DNA of 64,000 nucleotides from Acidobacteriaceae bacterium (GCA_003139095.1 PLHW01000053.1:1-64000), one strand, 5' to 3'. Positions 16,671 to 25,785 are shown, counted from the stretch's first letter. Notes: generated from the sequence alone by a model not told the origin. Numbers and translations are program-made.

Positions 16671-18539
16671 CTAATCCTTCAAATGCCAGGGGACGTTGAC
16701 GATGCTGATACGCTGACTTCCGCCAAATACGAGGAGCGCCTTTAACAGTTTGGAGCGGTTGTTGTGCAGGAAGAGGTGATACCAGTGGGCCTCGACGAGT
16801 TCGGGGACGATGACGGCGACGTGGCCTTGCGGATTTTGTTTTTCGAGATCGAGAGCGTAGTTGACGATGGGGCGGACGATGAAGCGGTAGGGAGAGTCGA
16901 GGACAATTAACTTGGGAATGGGCAGACCCGCGTTTTTGGCGGGTTTTTCGACGAGTTGCGGCCAGTTCTTGACGAGGTCGCCGGCCTCTTCGCCGATGTT
17001 GACGTGAAGGAAGCGAATGTCCTCGGAAATAGACCAGGCGAATCGGAGGGCTTTTTCGGAGACGGCGCTCCAGCGGTCGATGGGAATCAGGGCGATGGGC
17101 TTGCAGAGATTCGAGGTGTCGATCGGGCCGTCGAGTCTGGTCTCGACGACGACGCGCTCGTAGTGATGATGGATGGCGCGCATCATCAACATGAGAGCGG
17201 GGATGAGGACGATGGTGATCCAGGCGCCCTCGGTAAATTTGGCGAGAAGGACAACCGCGACGGTGATGGCGGTGGCGAAAGCGCCGAGGCCGTTGAGGAA
17301 CATGCTTTTGCCGGCGCCAGGACCGCCGACGCGCCGCCAGTGAACGACCATTCCGGCCTGCGATAAGGTGAATGCCAGGAAGGCGCCGACCGCGTAGAGC
17401 GGAATGAGGCGATCGGTGACGCCGCCGAAAATGGCGAGCAGAATTCCTGTGAGGAGGGCGAGCGCATAGACGCCCTGCACGAAGATGAGACGGCGTCCGC
17501 GGACGGTGAGCGCGAAGGGAAGATAGCCGTTGAGGGCGATGGCGCGGCAGAGGCGAGGGAAGTCGGCGAAGGCGGTGTTGGCGGAGAGCGAAAGCACGAC
17601 GAGGATGGAGACGATGCTGGTCCAATAGAACCAGCCCTTGCCGGTGATGGCGGCGAGCAACTGAGAGAGGATGCTCTGGTAGCCGGCTGCGACCGGGTCG
17701 GTGGCGGCGACGCCATAATGCGGAGCGAGCCAGGCGATGCCGAGCAACATGATCACCAGAATGGCGATGATGATGGTGAGGGTGAAGCGCGCGGTTTTGT
17801 AGGCCGGATCCTTGAAGGCCATGACGCCATTGCTGACGGCTTCGACGCCGGTCATGGCAGTGCAACCGCTGGCGAAGGCGCGGAGGAGAATCCATCCGCC
17901 GAGGCTTGCGGTGGCCGACATCAATTTTGGCGGAGCGATGACGGGCGCAGGATGGCCGCCGCTGGCGATGACTTTAAAGACTCCGATGGCGATCATGCCA
18001 AGCAGGCACGCGATGAACAGGTAGGTGGGGATCATGAAAATGCCGCCGGTTTCACGAATGCCGCGGAGATTGACGAAGGTGAGAACGAAGAGAATGGCGA
18101 GACAGATGAGCAGGGTGTGGGGTTGGAGCGACGGAACGCCGGAGACCAGTGCGCCGACGCCGGCGGAAATTCCGACCGCGGCAGTGAGGACGTAATCGAC
18201 CATGAGCGCAGCGGCTGCGAGCAGGCCGGGCCAGGTGCCGAGATTTTCGCTGGCGACGGTATAGGAACCGCCGCCATGGGGATAGGCTTGGATGGTTTGG
18301 CGGTATGAGAAATAAACAATGCCGAGCAGAATGACGATGCTGACGCTGATGGGCCAGATGTAGGCGACGCCAGCCATGCCGAGGGGAATGAGCAGCGTGA
18401 GAGCGGCTTCGGGACCGTAGGCGGCGGAACTGAGGGCGTCGAGGCCGAAGATGGGAATGCCTTTGACGGGGCCGATGCGCTCGGATTTGTCATCCTCGGT
18501 GGCGAGGGGCGGACCGAAGATGAGATTGGCGAGATTCAT
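16671..18539 (-). CDS. kimA: KimA-type high-affinity potassium permease (APC superfamily)
   Basis: The 622-residue protein aligns from end to end, from memory, with Bacillus subtilis KimA (YdaO). It shows GLDALSSAAYGPE, YRQTIQAYPHGGGSY, VDYVLTAAVGISAG, SGCTAMTGVEAVSNG and LIPLYAVGAFLAFTLSQAGM. It has about twelve membrane helices (residues 30-460) and a cytosolic C-terminal domain (about 470-622) of the universal-stress-like fold that dimerises in KimA. KimA imports K+ with protons. In Firmicutes it is inhibited by c-di-AMP; whether that holds here is unknown, and no ydaO riboswitch was recognised upstream. A general amino-acid permease is the less likely alternative. Confidence 0.85.
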   Translation of the reverse strand: MNLANLIFGPPLATEDDKSERIGPVKGIPIFGLDALSSAAYGPEAALTLLIPLGMAGVAYIWPISVSIVILLGIVYFSYRQTIQAYPHGGGSYTVASENLGTWPGLLAAAALMVDYVLTAAVGISAGVGALVSGVPSLQPHTLLICLAILFVLTFVNLRGIRETGGIFMIPTYLFIACLLGMIAIGVFKVIASGGHPAPVIAPPKLMSATASLGGWILLRAFASGCTAMTGVEAVSNGVMAFKDPAYKTARFTLTIIIAILVIMLLGIAWLAPHYGVAATDPVAAGYQSILSQLLAAITGKGWFYWTSIVSILVVLSLSANTAFADFPRLCRAIALNGYLPFALTVRGRRLIFVQGVYALALLTGILLAIFGGVTDRLIPLYAVGAFLAFTLSQAGMVVHWRRVGGPGAGKSMFLNGLGAFATAITVAVVLLAKFTEGAWITIVLIPALMLMMRAIHHHYERVVVETRLDGPIDTSNLCKPIALIPIDRWSAVSEKALRFAWSISEDIRFLHVNIGEEAGDLVKNWPQLVEKPAKNAGLPIPKLIVLDSPYRFIVRPIVNYALDLEKQNPQGHVAVIVPELVEAHWYHLFLHNNRSKLLKALLVFGGSQRISIVNVPWHLKD

Positions 18540-18650
18540 CGGGTCATTCTAGTGCAAGGTGGATTACATCCTAAACCGGGTCACGTACCACAGAGGCACA
18601 GAGAAACGGAGAAAATCTTTTTCAATTCTGGTACGCGCGGCATTAAGCAG

Positions 18651-18681
18651 TTCGGTCGTGCGCAGCTTTCGGTTCTATAAT
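18651..18681 (+). promoter_or_regulatory. Possible promoter of the VWA gene
   Basis: A perfect TATAAT stands at 18676-18681, about 105 bases upstream of the VWA start. The -35 region (TTCGGT at 18651-18656, 19-base spacer) is poor, so this call is tentative. Confidence 0.35.
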
Positions 18682-18786
18682 GATGCGTTTCGGAACGGTG
18701 CAACCGTCTCGATTGGTGATTCCGCCAGTTGCATGGATTGATTTCCCAGACAGGCTTTATAAGTCGCTCGATTTCGGGAGTTGAGT

Positions 18787-20619
18787 ATGAGGTCTTCGAT
18801 ACATTGGGTTCGCGATGCGCGCCGATGGGGGATGGGAGGATTGCCGTTCTCACTCGGCTTGTTAGTCGCGGTGGTGTTTTGCGCTTCCGGATTTGCGAAA
18901 GACAAAGACAAGGACAAGGACGCCGGAGCGGACGTGAAGTTCACGTCGCGGACGGAGTTGGTGCTGGTTCCGACGATTGTCACGGAAAAATCCGGCGCGC
19001 ACGTAAGCGGGCTGAAGAAGGAAGACTTCACGATCATGGAGAACGGGTCGACGCGGCCGATCGCGACGTTCGAGGAGATTACGAGCGATGCGGAACGCTG
19101 GTCGCGTCCGGCGAATGTAAAGGAGTTCAGCAATCGTCTGGGCAGCCCGGGAAGCGCGGGAGGATCCACGCGGCGGGTTACGCTGATTGTCTTGGATTTG
19201 CTAAACACCTCCCCGGCGGACTTGAACTATGCGCGCGGGCAACTGCTCAAGTATCTGTCGCAATCTTTGGACCGGCGGGAACCGACGGGGCTGTACATAC
19301 TGGGACGCCGGGGGATCCAGGTGATACACGATTTCACGACCGATCCGGGAGTGCTGATTGCGGCGTTGCACAAGGTGATGGGGGAACCCTCGCAACTGGT
19401 GGACACGGCGGGCGATATACAGACGGCGACCGGGGGCGCGAACCCGGTTGGGAGCGACACGGGCGGCGTGAGCATGATAACGGCCGGGCAGAGCGGGCCG
19501 CCGGTCACGGCGCTAATGAGTGCCGTCTCAGCAGAAGCCGCGGCTCTGCAGACCAGGATCGAAGACTCGGCAAAGAATTTCGAGTCTTTCCAGCAGCGCG
19601 TGGCGATTACGTACACGCTGGAAGCGATGCGGCAGATCGCGGAGGGATTGGCTGGCGTTCCGGGGCGCAAGTCGCTGATCTGGGTGAGCGGCGGGTTTCC
19701 GTTCAGCGTGAGCGACACCTCGATGCAACTTGCCGATTCCCTGAATGGACCGGGCGGTCGCAACACTCTCTCCGATGTGTTGCCTTTATACGAGCGCACA
19801 TGGCAAGCGCTGAATGACGCGCAGATTGCGATTTACGCGGTGGACGTGGAGGGACCCCAGACAACCATGCCGACGGCGTCGATGGAGATGAAAGGCGGCA
19901 CCGCGGAGTTTAATAACGACCTGCGCAGCGCGGGCTGGAGCCAGGTTGATACGCAGGCGACGTTCGAAACGGTCGCGGCGTCGACGGGAGGGCGTGCGTA
20001 CTTCAACACCAACGATCTGACCAAGGGCTTTCGCGACGCGGCCCACGATTCGGGACAGTACTACATGATTGGCTACTACCTGGACCGATCGAACACGAAG
20101 CCGGGATGGCGGAAGCTGGCGGTGAAGGTGAAGCGCGAGCATGTGGAAGTGCGGGCGCGCAGCGGATTTTTCGTGACCAATGCAACGGTCGATCCGGAAA
20201 CGACGCGCGACAGCGACATTGCGCTGGCGTTGAAGTCGCCGCTGGACTACACGGCCCTGTCTCTGGTGGCACACTGGGACGACGTGGCGGCGAGTAAAGA
20301 AGCGGGGAAGAAAAGTGTGCGGTTCATCGTGCGTGTAGAGCCAGATGCGCATCTGATCGATGTGGCCGACAACAACCACGTCACCCTGGATTTTGTGGCC
20401 GCGGCGACGACGCCGACGGGCGAGCGGGTGGGCGACCCAATGGGCAAGAAGTTCGATCTGCATCTGAAGCCGGATGCGCTGGCGACGACGCGCGAGAAAG
20501 GGATCAGTTATCGGGGCGCGCTGGACCTTGCGCCGGGCGAGTACAACGTGCGCATTGTGGTGCGGGATAGTTTGACGGGCCGCGTGGGTTCGGTTGCAGC
20601 GCCGTTGACGGTGGAGTGA
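18787..20619 (+). CDS. VWFA-related acidobacterial secreted protein
   Basis: The 610-residue protein has a signal peptide (to about residue 35, GFAK), a strongly charged KDKDKDKD stretch and the opening strand TELVLVPTIVTEKSG followed by GLKKEDFTIMENG. This is the typical start of the VWFA-related acidobacterial family. A von Willebrand A-like domain follows (VTLIVLDLLNTSPADLNYAR, where the MIDAS D-x-S-x-S is relaxed to D-x-L-N-T), with the KSLIWVSGGFPF strand and a C-terminal GQYYMIGYY region. Members are exported and presumed to bind ligands. GGGAG stands six bases before the ATG at 18787, which is preferred over a TTG two codons upstream. Confidence 0.9.
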   Translation: MRSSIHWVRDARRWGMGGLPFSLGLLVAVVFCASGFAKDKDKDKDAGADVKFTSRTELVLVPTIVTEKSGAHVSGLKKEDFTIMENGSTRPIATFEEITSDAERWSRPANVKEFSNRLGSPGSAGGSTRRVTLIVLDLLNTSPADLNYARGQLLKYLSQSLDRREPTGLYILGRRGIQVIHDFTTDPGVLIAALHKVMGEPSQLVDTAGDIQTATGGANPVGSDTGGVSMITAGQSGPPVTALMSAVSAEAAALQTRIEDSAKNFESFQQRVAITYTLEAMRQIAEGLAGVPGRKSLIWVSGGFPFSVSDTSMQLADSLNGPGGRNTLSDVLPLYERTWQALNDAQIAIYAVDVEGPQTTMPTASMEMKGGTAEFNNDLRSAGWSQVDTQATFETVAASTGGRAYFNTNDLTKGFRDAAHDSGQYYMIGYYLDRSNTKPGWRKLAVKVKREHVEVRARSGFFVTNATVDPETTRDSDIALALKSPLDYTALSLVAHWDDVAASKEAGKKSVRFIVRVEPDAHLIDVADNNHVTLDFVAAATTPTGERVGDPMGKKFDLHLKPDALATTREKGISYRGALDLAPGEYNVRIVVRDSLTGRVGSVAAPLTVE

Positions 20620-20846
20620 AGATGGTACGCTCGTCGTGGCTATTTCTTCCCGCAAGAACACAAGAGAACCTTAAACGATAAAACGAGATCGTTATTCGCG
20701 GGACCTGCTGACTGCCTGCGTTGACGTTCTAACGGCGACTGAATAGACTCACCCTTCGCCCATGCGCGCGATGCCTTTGCGGCGCGGGCGGCGAATCAGC
20801 GAAGCATCATCGATCGAATATAGACTCGGACATCGAGAGAGCGAAT

Positions 20847-21782
20847 ATGGCGAAGTGTCCTCGGATTGCGGTGGTGGGCAGTGCGAATGTGGATTTGACT
20901 ACTTTTTCCGATCGCTTTCCGAAGGCGGGGGAGACGATTTTTGGCGACAGGTTCGATTTGGGGTTTGGCGGCAAGGGCGCGAACCAGGCAGTGGCGGCGC
21001 GGCTGTGCGGGGCGGAAGTGTTCATGGTGGCGCGCGTGGGGGACGATTTGTTTGGGCCGGCGACGATCAAGAATTTTGAAAAGCTGGGGATTGATGCATC
21101 GCAAGTCAAGGTGGTGAGAGGCGTTTCAAGCGGGGTGGCGCCGATATTTGTGGAGTCGTCGGGGCAGAACCGGATCATCGTCGTCAAGGGCGCGAACGAT
21201 ACGTTGAGGCCGGCGGACGTGGACGCGGCGGCGGCGGTGCTGAAGAGCGCGGACTGCATCGTGCTGCAATTCGAGATTCCGCTGGAGACGGTGTATTACA
21301 CGATTCGTTTTGCGCGGGAGAATGGGATCCGTTGCATTCTGAATCCGGCGCCGGCGCAGGAGATCGACGTGCGGGAGATTGCGGACCTGGATTATTTTGT
21401 GCCCAACGAAAGCGAGGCGGAGGCGATTGGGGGAGTGCCGGTGCGGAACGTGGAGGATGCGAAGCGGTGCGCGGAGAAGCTGCTGGGGGGCGGGATTCGG
21501 CGCGTGCTGATCACGCTGGGCGAGAAGGGCGCGCTGCTGGCGGGAAGCGAGGGGATGCAGCACCTGCCGGCGTATTTCATGAAAAGCGTGGACAGCACGG
21601 GGGCGGGCGACGCGTTCATTGGCAGCTTTGCGACGTTTTTGGGCGAGGGAGCGCCGGAGCGCGAAGCGGCGATGCGGGCGAATCTTTATGCGGGGCTCTC
21701 GACGACGGGAGTGGGGACGCAGAAGTCTTTCTACGACCGGGAGCGGTTTGAGGGGGAATGGGCGGCGATCACGAAGGGGTAG
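20847..21782 (+). CDS. rbsK: Ribokinase (PfkB family)
   Basis: The 311-residue cytoplasmic kinase phosphorylates D-ribose to ribose 5-phosphate with ATP. It shows the N-terminal PfkB signature GSANVDLTTF, substrate-binding FGGKGANQAVAA, the NPAPAQ segment typical of ribokinases, and the C-terminal PfkB signature DSTGAGDAFIGS with the catalytic aspartate in GAGD. Length and motif order match ribokinase well, although deoxyribokinase cannot be excluded by eye. It is a single gene with no rbs transporter beside it. The nucleoside hydrolase and GRP-type permease at 6.3-8.4 kb would supply ribose, and DeoC at 10.5 kb would use deoxyribose phosphate. Confidence 0.92.
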   Translation: MAKCPRIAVVGSANVDLTTFSDRFPKAGETIFGDRFDLGFGGKGANQAVAARLCGAEVFMVARVGDDLFGPATIKNFEKLGIDASQVKVVRGVSSGVAPIFVESSGQNRIIVVKGANDTLRPADVDAAAAVLKSADCIVLQFEIPLETVYYTIRFARENGIRCILNPAPAQEIDVREIADLDYFVPNESEAEAIGGVPVRNVEDAKRCAEKLLGGGIRRVLITLGEKGALLAGSEGMQHLPAYFMKSVDSTGAGDAFIGSFATFLGEGAPEREAAMRANLYAGLSTTGVGTQKSFYDRERFEGEWAAITKG

Positions 21783-22151
21783 TGGGCGCGGCGCGGAGAC
21801 GGATCTCCGACGCCTGGCTGTGCTCCAGGGCCGGAACGACAGTCTGTGTACCATATAGTAACATTTCCCGCATAAGTCGATCTTTTGGAATCAGTGAGTT
21901 AGGGAGAAAGTTCCGCTAGATCTCTGAGGAATAAGGACTTAGTGTGTCTATTTAGAATCAACAACTTAGCTGCGATTATTCATTTGATCTTGAAAAATAA
22001 GGACTTACTCGTAAGATATTTATTGTTCAATGAGATAGATGGAATTTCCAGAAACACGAACATCCCACTTGGTGCCGCCTGGATGGGCCCCATTGTCGGC
22101 TTGGCCGGCGGGCGCTACGCGGTACGCTAAAGCCTCTCCATTACCGGTACG
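21783..22151. other. Intergenic AT-rich island between rbsK and pyrR
   Basis: This convergent spacer of 369 bases has a conspicuously AT-rich middle (about 21855-22060) in an otherwise G+C-rich window. The 12-mer AATAAGGACTTA occurs twice in direct orientation (21930-21941 and 21996-22007). A 62-codon plus-strand frame at 21942-22130 has no ribosome-binding site and no recognisable product, so I do not call it a gene. The right end carries the imperfect duplication of the pyrR 3' end listed next. Confidence 0.6.
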
Positions 22152-22168
22152 CTAGACCCTTTCCATGA
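22121..22168 (+). repeat. 25-bp-period imperfect direct duplication at the pyrR 3' end
   Basis: The 23 bases at 22146-22168, which include the pyrR stop codon, recur with a few changes at 22121-22143 just beyond the gene. Both copies open with GGTACGCTA. Confidence 0.75.
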
Positions 22169-22727
22169 GCAGGACTTTTTCGGCGTTGTCGATCTCGGCT
22201 AATTTCACTTCGATGACTTCGTTGTCGGTGGTCTGGACGGTGCGGCCGATGAAGGTGGCTTCGACGGGGAGTTCGCGGTGGCCGCGGTCGATGAGCGCCA
22301 GGAGTTGCACGCGGCTGGGACGGCCGTGGGAGAAGAGAGCATCGAGAGCGGCGCGGGTGGTACGGCCGGTGTAAAGGACGTCGTCGACGAGCACGATCCG
22401 CTTGTCTTCGATGGAAAAGCCGATTTCGGAGGGCTGGACGACGGGCTTGGGGCCTAGAGTGGAGAGATCGTCGCGATAGAAGGTGATGTCGAGGGTGCCG
22501 ACGGGCACGGGTTTCTTTTCGACGCGCTGGATGATCTTGCCGAGGCGCTCGGCGATAGGGACGCCGCGGCGGCGGATTCCGACGAGGCCGAGGCCATCGA
22601 CGCCGTCATTCTTTTCGAGAATTTCGTGGGCGAGGCGGACCAGGGTGCGCTCGATTTCAGAGGCGGACATGAGCTGCGATTTTTGTTTGAGAGCGGCGGT
22701 GTGGACGGCGTGCGTTTTGATGGTCAT
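22152..22727 (-). CDS. pyrR: PyrR-type uracil phosphoribosyltransferase/pyr regulator
   Basis: The 191-residue protein carries the PRPP-binding motif of type I phosphoribosyltransferases, VLVDDVLYTGRTTRAALD, and the PyrR-typical end ELPVEATFIGRTVQT. PyrR proteins convert uracil plus PRPP to UMP, and in many bacteria they also bind pyr mRNA to attenuate it when UMP is high. The RNA-binding role is uncertain here because no pyrB, pyrC or other pyr gene is adjacent. The gene stands alone. The ATG at 22727 has no Shine-Dalgarno sequence; instead a GCTCGnn heptamer array in sense orientation runs up to four bases from the start codon. Confidence 0.9.
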   Translation of the reverse strand: MTIKTHAVHTAALKQKSQLMSASEIERTLVRLAHEILEKNDGVDGLGLVGIRRRGVPIAERLGKIIQRVEKKPVPVGTLDITFYRDDLSTLGPKPVVQPSEIGFSIEDKRIVLVDDVLYTGRTTRAALDALFSHGRPSRVQLLALIDRGHRELPVEATFIGRTVQTTDNEVIEVKLAEIDNAEKVLLMERV

Positions 22728-23056
22728 TTTGGGAGCTATGAGCCGCGAGCATCGAGCTGCGAGCTTTGAGCTAAAAAATAACAGTTAGCTTGGTTCGCAG
22801 GCCTAAGGTTCGCCCGGCCCTTGAATGTAGTGGAGGGTTGGCGGCTAGGTCAAGGGGAGATCGTCTCATTGGCATCGGGTACCAGAGGGCATGACGGGCC
22901 GGAGCGCGATCGGCTCGACTGATAATGCCGAATCCGGCTCAGCCACAACCCGGCGCAAATGGGCGTTGCAAAGCGGGCGCGGGGGCACTACATTACCTCA
23001 AAGGCAATCAGGGTGCGTAGGTTTACTATCTCAATTGCCGAGGAGAGGATTCAGCC
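22728..23056. other. Divergent spacer between pyrR and the Rrf2 gene
   Basis: The 329 bases hold the heptamer array at 22735-22790. The rest is unremarkable G+C-rich DNA and must contain the promoter of the Rrf2-type gene. GAGGAGAGG at 23039-23048 is that gene's ribosome-binding site. No tRNA or small RNA was recognised. Confidence 0.5.
22735..22790 (-). repeat. GCTCGnn heptamer array before pyrR
   Basis: Eight consecutive 7-base words (on the plus strand GCTATGA, GCCGCGA, GCATCGA, GCTGCGA, GCTTTGA and variants) read as GCTCGnn words in the pyrR sense direction. The array ends beside the pyrR start. Confidence 0.85.
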
Positions 23057-23563
23057 TTGAAGATTTCGCAGAAAGGGCTTTACGCGCTGGAAGCCATTAT
23101 GACGCTGGGCCACCGGTATGGCACGGGGACGGTCAAGATCCGGGAGATCGCGATGGAACACGATTTGCCGGAAAAATTTCTGGAGCTGATCCTGCTGGAG
23201 ATGAAGAATGCGCGCATCGTGGAGAGCGTGCGGGGCGCGAAAGGGGGCTACCAGTTGCGGCGCGCGCCGGCCGACATTCATTTGAGCGAGATCATCCGGC
23301 TGGTGGACGGGCCGCTGGCGCCGTTTGGGGATGCGGACCAGCTGAGGAGCCTGATCGATTCCGATCCGGATCATCGGGCGCTGTACGAGATTTTTCTGAA
23401 GGTGCGCGATTCAGCGGCGAAGATACTGGAGAGCACGACAGTGGCCGACCTGGTGGCGCGGGCGAAGGCAGGGAAGACTTTGAGATCGAAGAAGAAACAG
23501 AAGGAACAGAGGCTGCTGGAGATGGTGCACAAGGAAGGCGCTAGAGCGGGAAAGATAAAGTAG
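23057..23563 (+). CDS. Rrf2-family transcriptional regulator without cluster cysteines
   Basis: The 168-residue protein has the Rrf2 winged helix: MKISQKGLYALEAIMTLG, then KIREIAMEHDLPEKFLELILLEMKNARIVES, then the wing RGAKGGYQL and PLAPFGD. IscR and NsrR ligate an Fe-S cluster through three cysteines. This protein contains none, so it should sense something else, as CymR does through a partner enzyme, or act without a cofactor. The start is TTG at 23057, preceded by GAGGAGAGG at a suitable distance. The extended basic C-terminus (RSKKKQKEQR) is unusual. No cysteine-metabolism gene is adjacent to suggest a regulon. Confidence 0.88.
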   Translation: MKISQKGLYALEAIMTLGHRYGTGTVKIREIAMEHDLPEKFLELILLEMKNARIVESVRGAKGGYQLRRAPADIHLSEIIRLVDGPLAPFGDADQLRSLIDSDPDHRALYEIFLKVRDSAAKILESTTVADLVARAKAGKTLRSKKKQKEQRLLEMVHKEGARAGKIK

Positions 23564-23599
23564 AGAGCGCGGGTGCGATCTTTGAAAGGCTGCGTTTTG

Positions 23600-23620
23600 A
23601 TTTCGGTGCAACGCCGAAAT
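23600..23620. other. Hairpin after the Rrf2 gene
   Basis: ATTTCGG and CCGAAAT enclose seven bases, 37 bases past the Rrf2 stop. There is no T-run after the stem, so it is at most a weak terminator. Confidence 0.4.
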
Positions 23621-23724
23621 TCCGTGCTCGATTTTGTGCCTGCTCCGCGAAACCCGTTTATGCTGGCCATGGGCTTGTAACATCCAGCGATCCATACAAT
23701 TAAGATCCCTGGCAATTCAGGAAC

Positions 23725-24810
23725 ATGACAATTCAGGAAAATGTTGGGCTGGCGCCGCTGACCACGTTGCGCGTGGGAGGGGCGGCTCGCTATTTTGCGG
23801 AAGCGCGCGGGGAAGAGGATGTAGCGGAGGCGATCGCGTTCGCGAAAATCAGACGGGCGGCGGTGTTTGTGCTGGGCGGGGGCAGCAACCTGGTGGTGGC
23901 GGATGCGGGGTGGCCGGGGCTGGTGCTGAAGATCGGGATTGGTGGCATTGTGAGTCCGAAGCCGCAGAGCGCGGGTGGAAATGCGGTGCTGTTCAGCGTG
24001 GGGGCGGGCGTCAATTGGGACGATTTTGTGGCGTATGCCGTCTCGCAGAATTGCGCGGGGATTGAGTGCCTGAGCGGGATACCGGGAAGCGTGGGCGGGA
24101 CGCCGGTGCAGAACGTGGGGGCGTACGGGCAGGAGGTGGCGGAGACGATTGAGTCGGTGCGGGCGCTGGATACGAAAGCGGACCGCGTTGTAACGCTGCC
24201 GAGGCCGGCCTGCGGCTTTCGCTATCGATCGAGTATTTTTAACCGCGCGGGGAGCGGCGAGGAGCGGGGCCGGTACATTATTTTGCAGGTGAGCTACCGG
24301 CTGAAGCGCGGGGGCGCCGCTTGTGTGAAGTATGCGGACTTGCAGAAGCAGTTTGCGGAGGCGAAGGAGAAGCCGTCGCTTGGCGAGGTGCGCGAGTCAG
24401 TGCGGGCGATTCGGCGGCAAAAGGGGATGCTGATCGAGGCGGGGGATGCGGATTCGCGGAGCGCGGGGTCGTTCTTTAAGAATCCGGTGCTGAGTGAGGC
24501 GGAATTTCGGGGGCTGGCGGCGCGGGCGGAAGCGCAGGGGCTGGAGATTCCGAGTTACCCGGCGTTGGACGCACAAGGAAGCGATGGGCCCAGGAAAATT
24601 TCGGCGGCTTGGCTGGTGGAGCATTCGGGGTTTGGGAAAGGATTCGGGGAGGGTGAGGCGGGGATTTCGAGCAAGCATGCGCTGGCGCTGATCAATCGCG
24701 GGCACGCGCGGGCGCGCGACATCATGGAATTGAAGGATGCGATTCAGCGAGGCGTGGAGAGCGCGTGGGGAATTGTGCTGGAGCCGGAGCCGGTGTTTGT
24801 GGGATTTTGA
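23725..24810 (+). CDS. murB: UDP-N-acetylmuramate dehydrogenase
   Basis: MurB reduces UDP-GlcNAc-enolpyruvate to UDP-MurNAc with NADPH and FAD in peptidoglycan synthesis. The 361-residue protein shows the FAD-binding region (TTLRVGGAARYFAEA, VLGGGSNLVVAD), GIECLSGIPGSVGGTPVQNVGAYGQE, CGFRYRSSIFN and the catalytic-serine segment SAGSFFKNPV, ending with AGISSKHALALINRG. Length and motif spacing fit the E. coli-like type. It is usually near ftsZ or murC in other bacteria but stands alone here between a regulator and a DNA repair gene. A short AGGA precedes the ATG at 23725. Confidence 0.94.
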   Translation: MTIQENVGLAPLTTLRVGGAARYFAEARGEEDVAEAIAFAKIRRAAVFVLGGGSNLVVADAGWPGLVLKIGIGGIVSPKPQSAGGNAVLFSVGAGVNWDDFVAYAVSQNCAGIECLSGIPGSVGGTPVQNVGAYGQEVAETIESVRALDTKADRVVTLPRPACGFRYRSSIFNRAGSGEERGRYIILQVSYRLKRGGAACVKYADLQKQFAEAKEKPSLGEVRESVRAIRRQKGMLIEAGDADSRSAGSFFKNPVLSEAEFRGLAARAEAQGLEIPSYPALDAQGSDGPRKISAAWLVEHSGFGKGFGEGEAGISSKHALALINRGHARARDIMELKDAIQRGVESAWGIVLEPEPVFVGF

Positions 24811-25082
24811 TTCGAGGTTGAGCGGTTTCGCGTTCGGGGCGGAAGTGCAGATGCGAGGCGGGAAATTAAGGGCGGCCTCATCCCGAAGCAGACGCATGTC
24901 TCCAGCCGGCCTGGAGGTGTGCTGCTACGCCAGGATCCGCCCCTTTTATGATCGGCGGGTGGTGAACATATCTTTGGCGGATTTTTGGAATTGAGGAATT
25001 TTTTTTCGAACGAATTCCATTTTGGAACGGATGGTTTGACCTCCTCTTTAAGCAAAATCTTGTGTAAGAGAATCTTTGATGT

Positions 25083-25781
25083 TTATCGGGACGCAGGGTC
25101 GGCGAGTTCGCGGGCCTTCCGGAAAATTTCTGCGAACATGGGGCGCGTGAGCTTGCCGGTCTGCGTGTTTTGGTTGGAGGGATGGTAGGAGGCGAGGAGC
25201 GTTTTGCCGTCGAGCATTTTGTAAGTTGCGCCATGTGCGAAGGCGTAGGGGGCGCGGCTGGCGATGAGGCCGCGGCGTTTGAGGTGGGCGAGGTAGCTGT
25301 CAAATCCGATGCGGCCGAGCGCGACAATCACGCGCAAGTTTTTCAATCCTTCCAGTTCTCGGTCTAAGTACGGAGCGCAGTTGGCTAGCTCTTGCGGCAG
25401 AGGCTTGTTGGCGGGAGGAGCGCAGCGGGCGGCGGCGGTAATGTAGAGACCGGTGAGCACGAGGCCATCATTGCGCGAAGTGGCGGTGGGCTGATTGGCG
25501 AAGCCGGCGTGGTAGAGCACGGGGTACATGAAGTTGCCGGAGGCGTCTCCGGTGAAGGGGCGGCCGGTGCGATTGGAGCCGTGAGCGCCGGGAGCGAGGC
25601 CGAGGACGAGCACGGCGGCGTTGGGATCGCCGAAGCCGGGGACGGGCTTGCCCCAGTAGTCGTGGTCGCGATAGGCGCGGCGCTTTTCGCGAGCGATGAG
25701 TTCGCGATAGGCGACGAGGCGCGGACAGAGAGTGCAGGAGACGACCTCATGGTTAAGGACTTTGAGCCAGGTGGGGAGCAT
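25083..25781 (-). CDS. Family 5 (UDGb-type) uracil-DNA glycosylase
   Basis: The 232-residue enzyme has the family-5 active-site motif GLAPGAHGSNRTGRPFTGD and the C-terminal motif ASYHPSNQNTQTGK. Four cysteines, two in CTLC near the N-terminus and two in CAPP and NCAPY, fit the 4Fe-4S ligands of family 4 and 5 glycosylases. It removes uracil, and in family 5 also hypoxanthine and other deaminated bases, from DNA. No usual catalytic Asp or Asn follows GLAPG, as is normal for family 5. The start codon has no Shine-Dalgarno sequence and lies beside an ATTACAAATG repeat array. Confidence 0.9.
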   Translation of the reverse strand: MLPTWLKVLNHEVVSCTLCPRLVAYRELIAREKRRAYRDHDYWGKPVPGFGDPNAAVLVLGLAPGAHGSNRTGRPFTGDASGNFMYPVLYHAGFANQPTATSRNDGLVLTGLYITAAARCAPPANKPLPQELANCAPYLDRELEGLKNLRVIVALGRIGFDSYLAHLKRRGLIASRAPYAFAHGATYKMLDGKTLLASYHPSNQNTQTGKLTRPMFAEIFRKARELADPASR

Positions 25782-25785
25782 GCTT

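Noticed and set aside
18590-18620. CACAGAG-rich words upstream of the KimA-type gene
   Set aside because: Too short and degenerate to call as a repeat; it may belong to the same word-type repeats but cannot be supported alone.
21942-22130. Open frame of 62 codons in the AT-rich island
   Set aside because: No ribosome-binding site and no family; it crosses the duplicated pyrR end, so it is probably not a gene.
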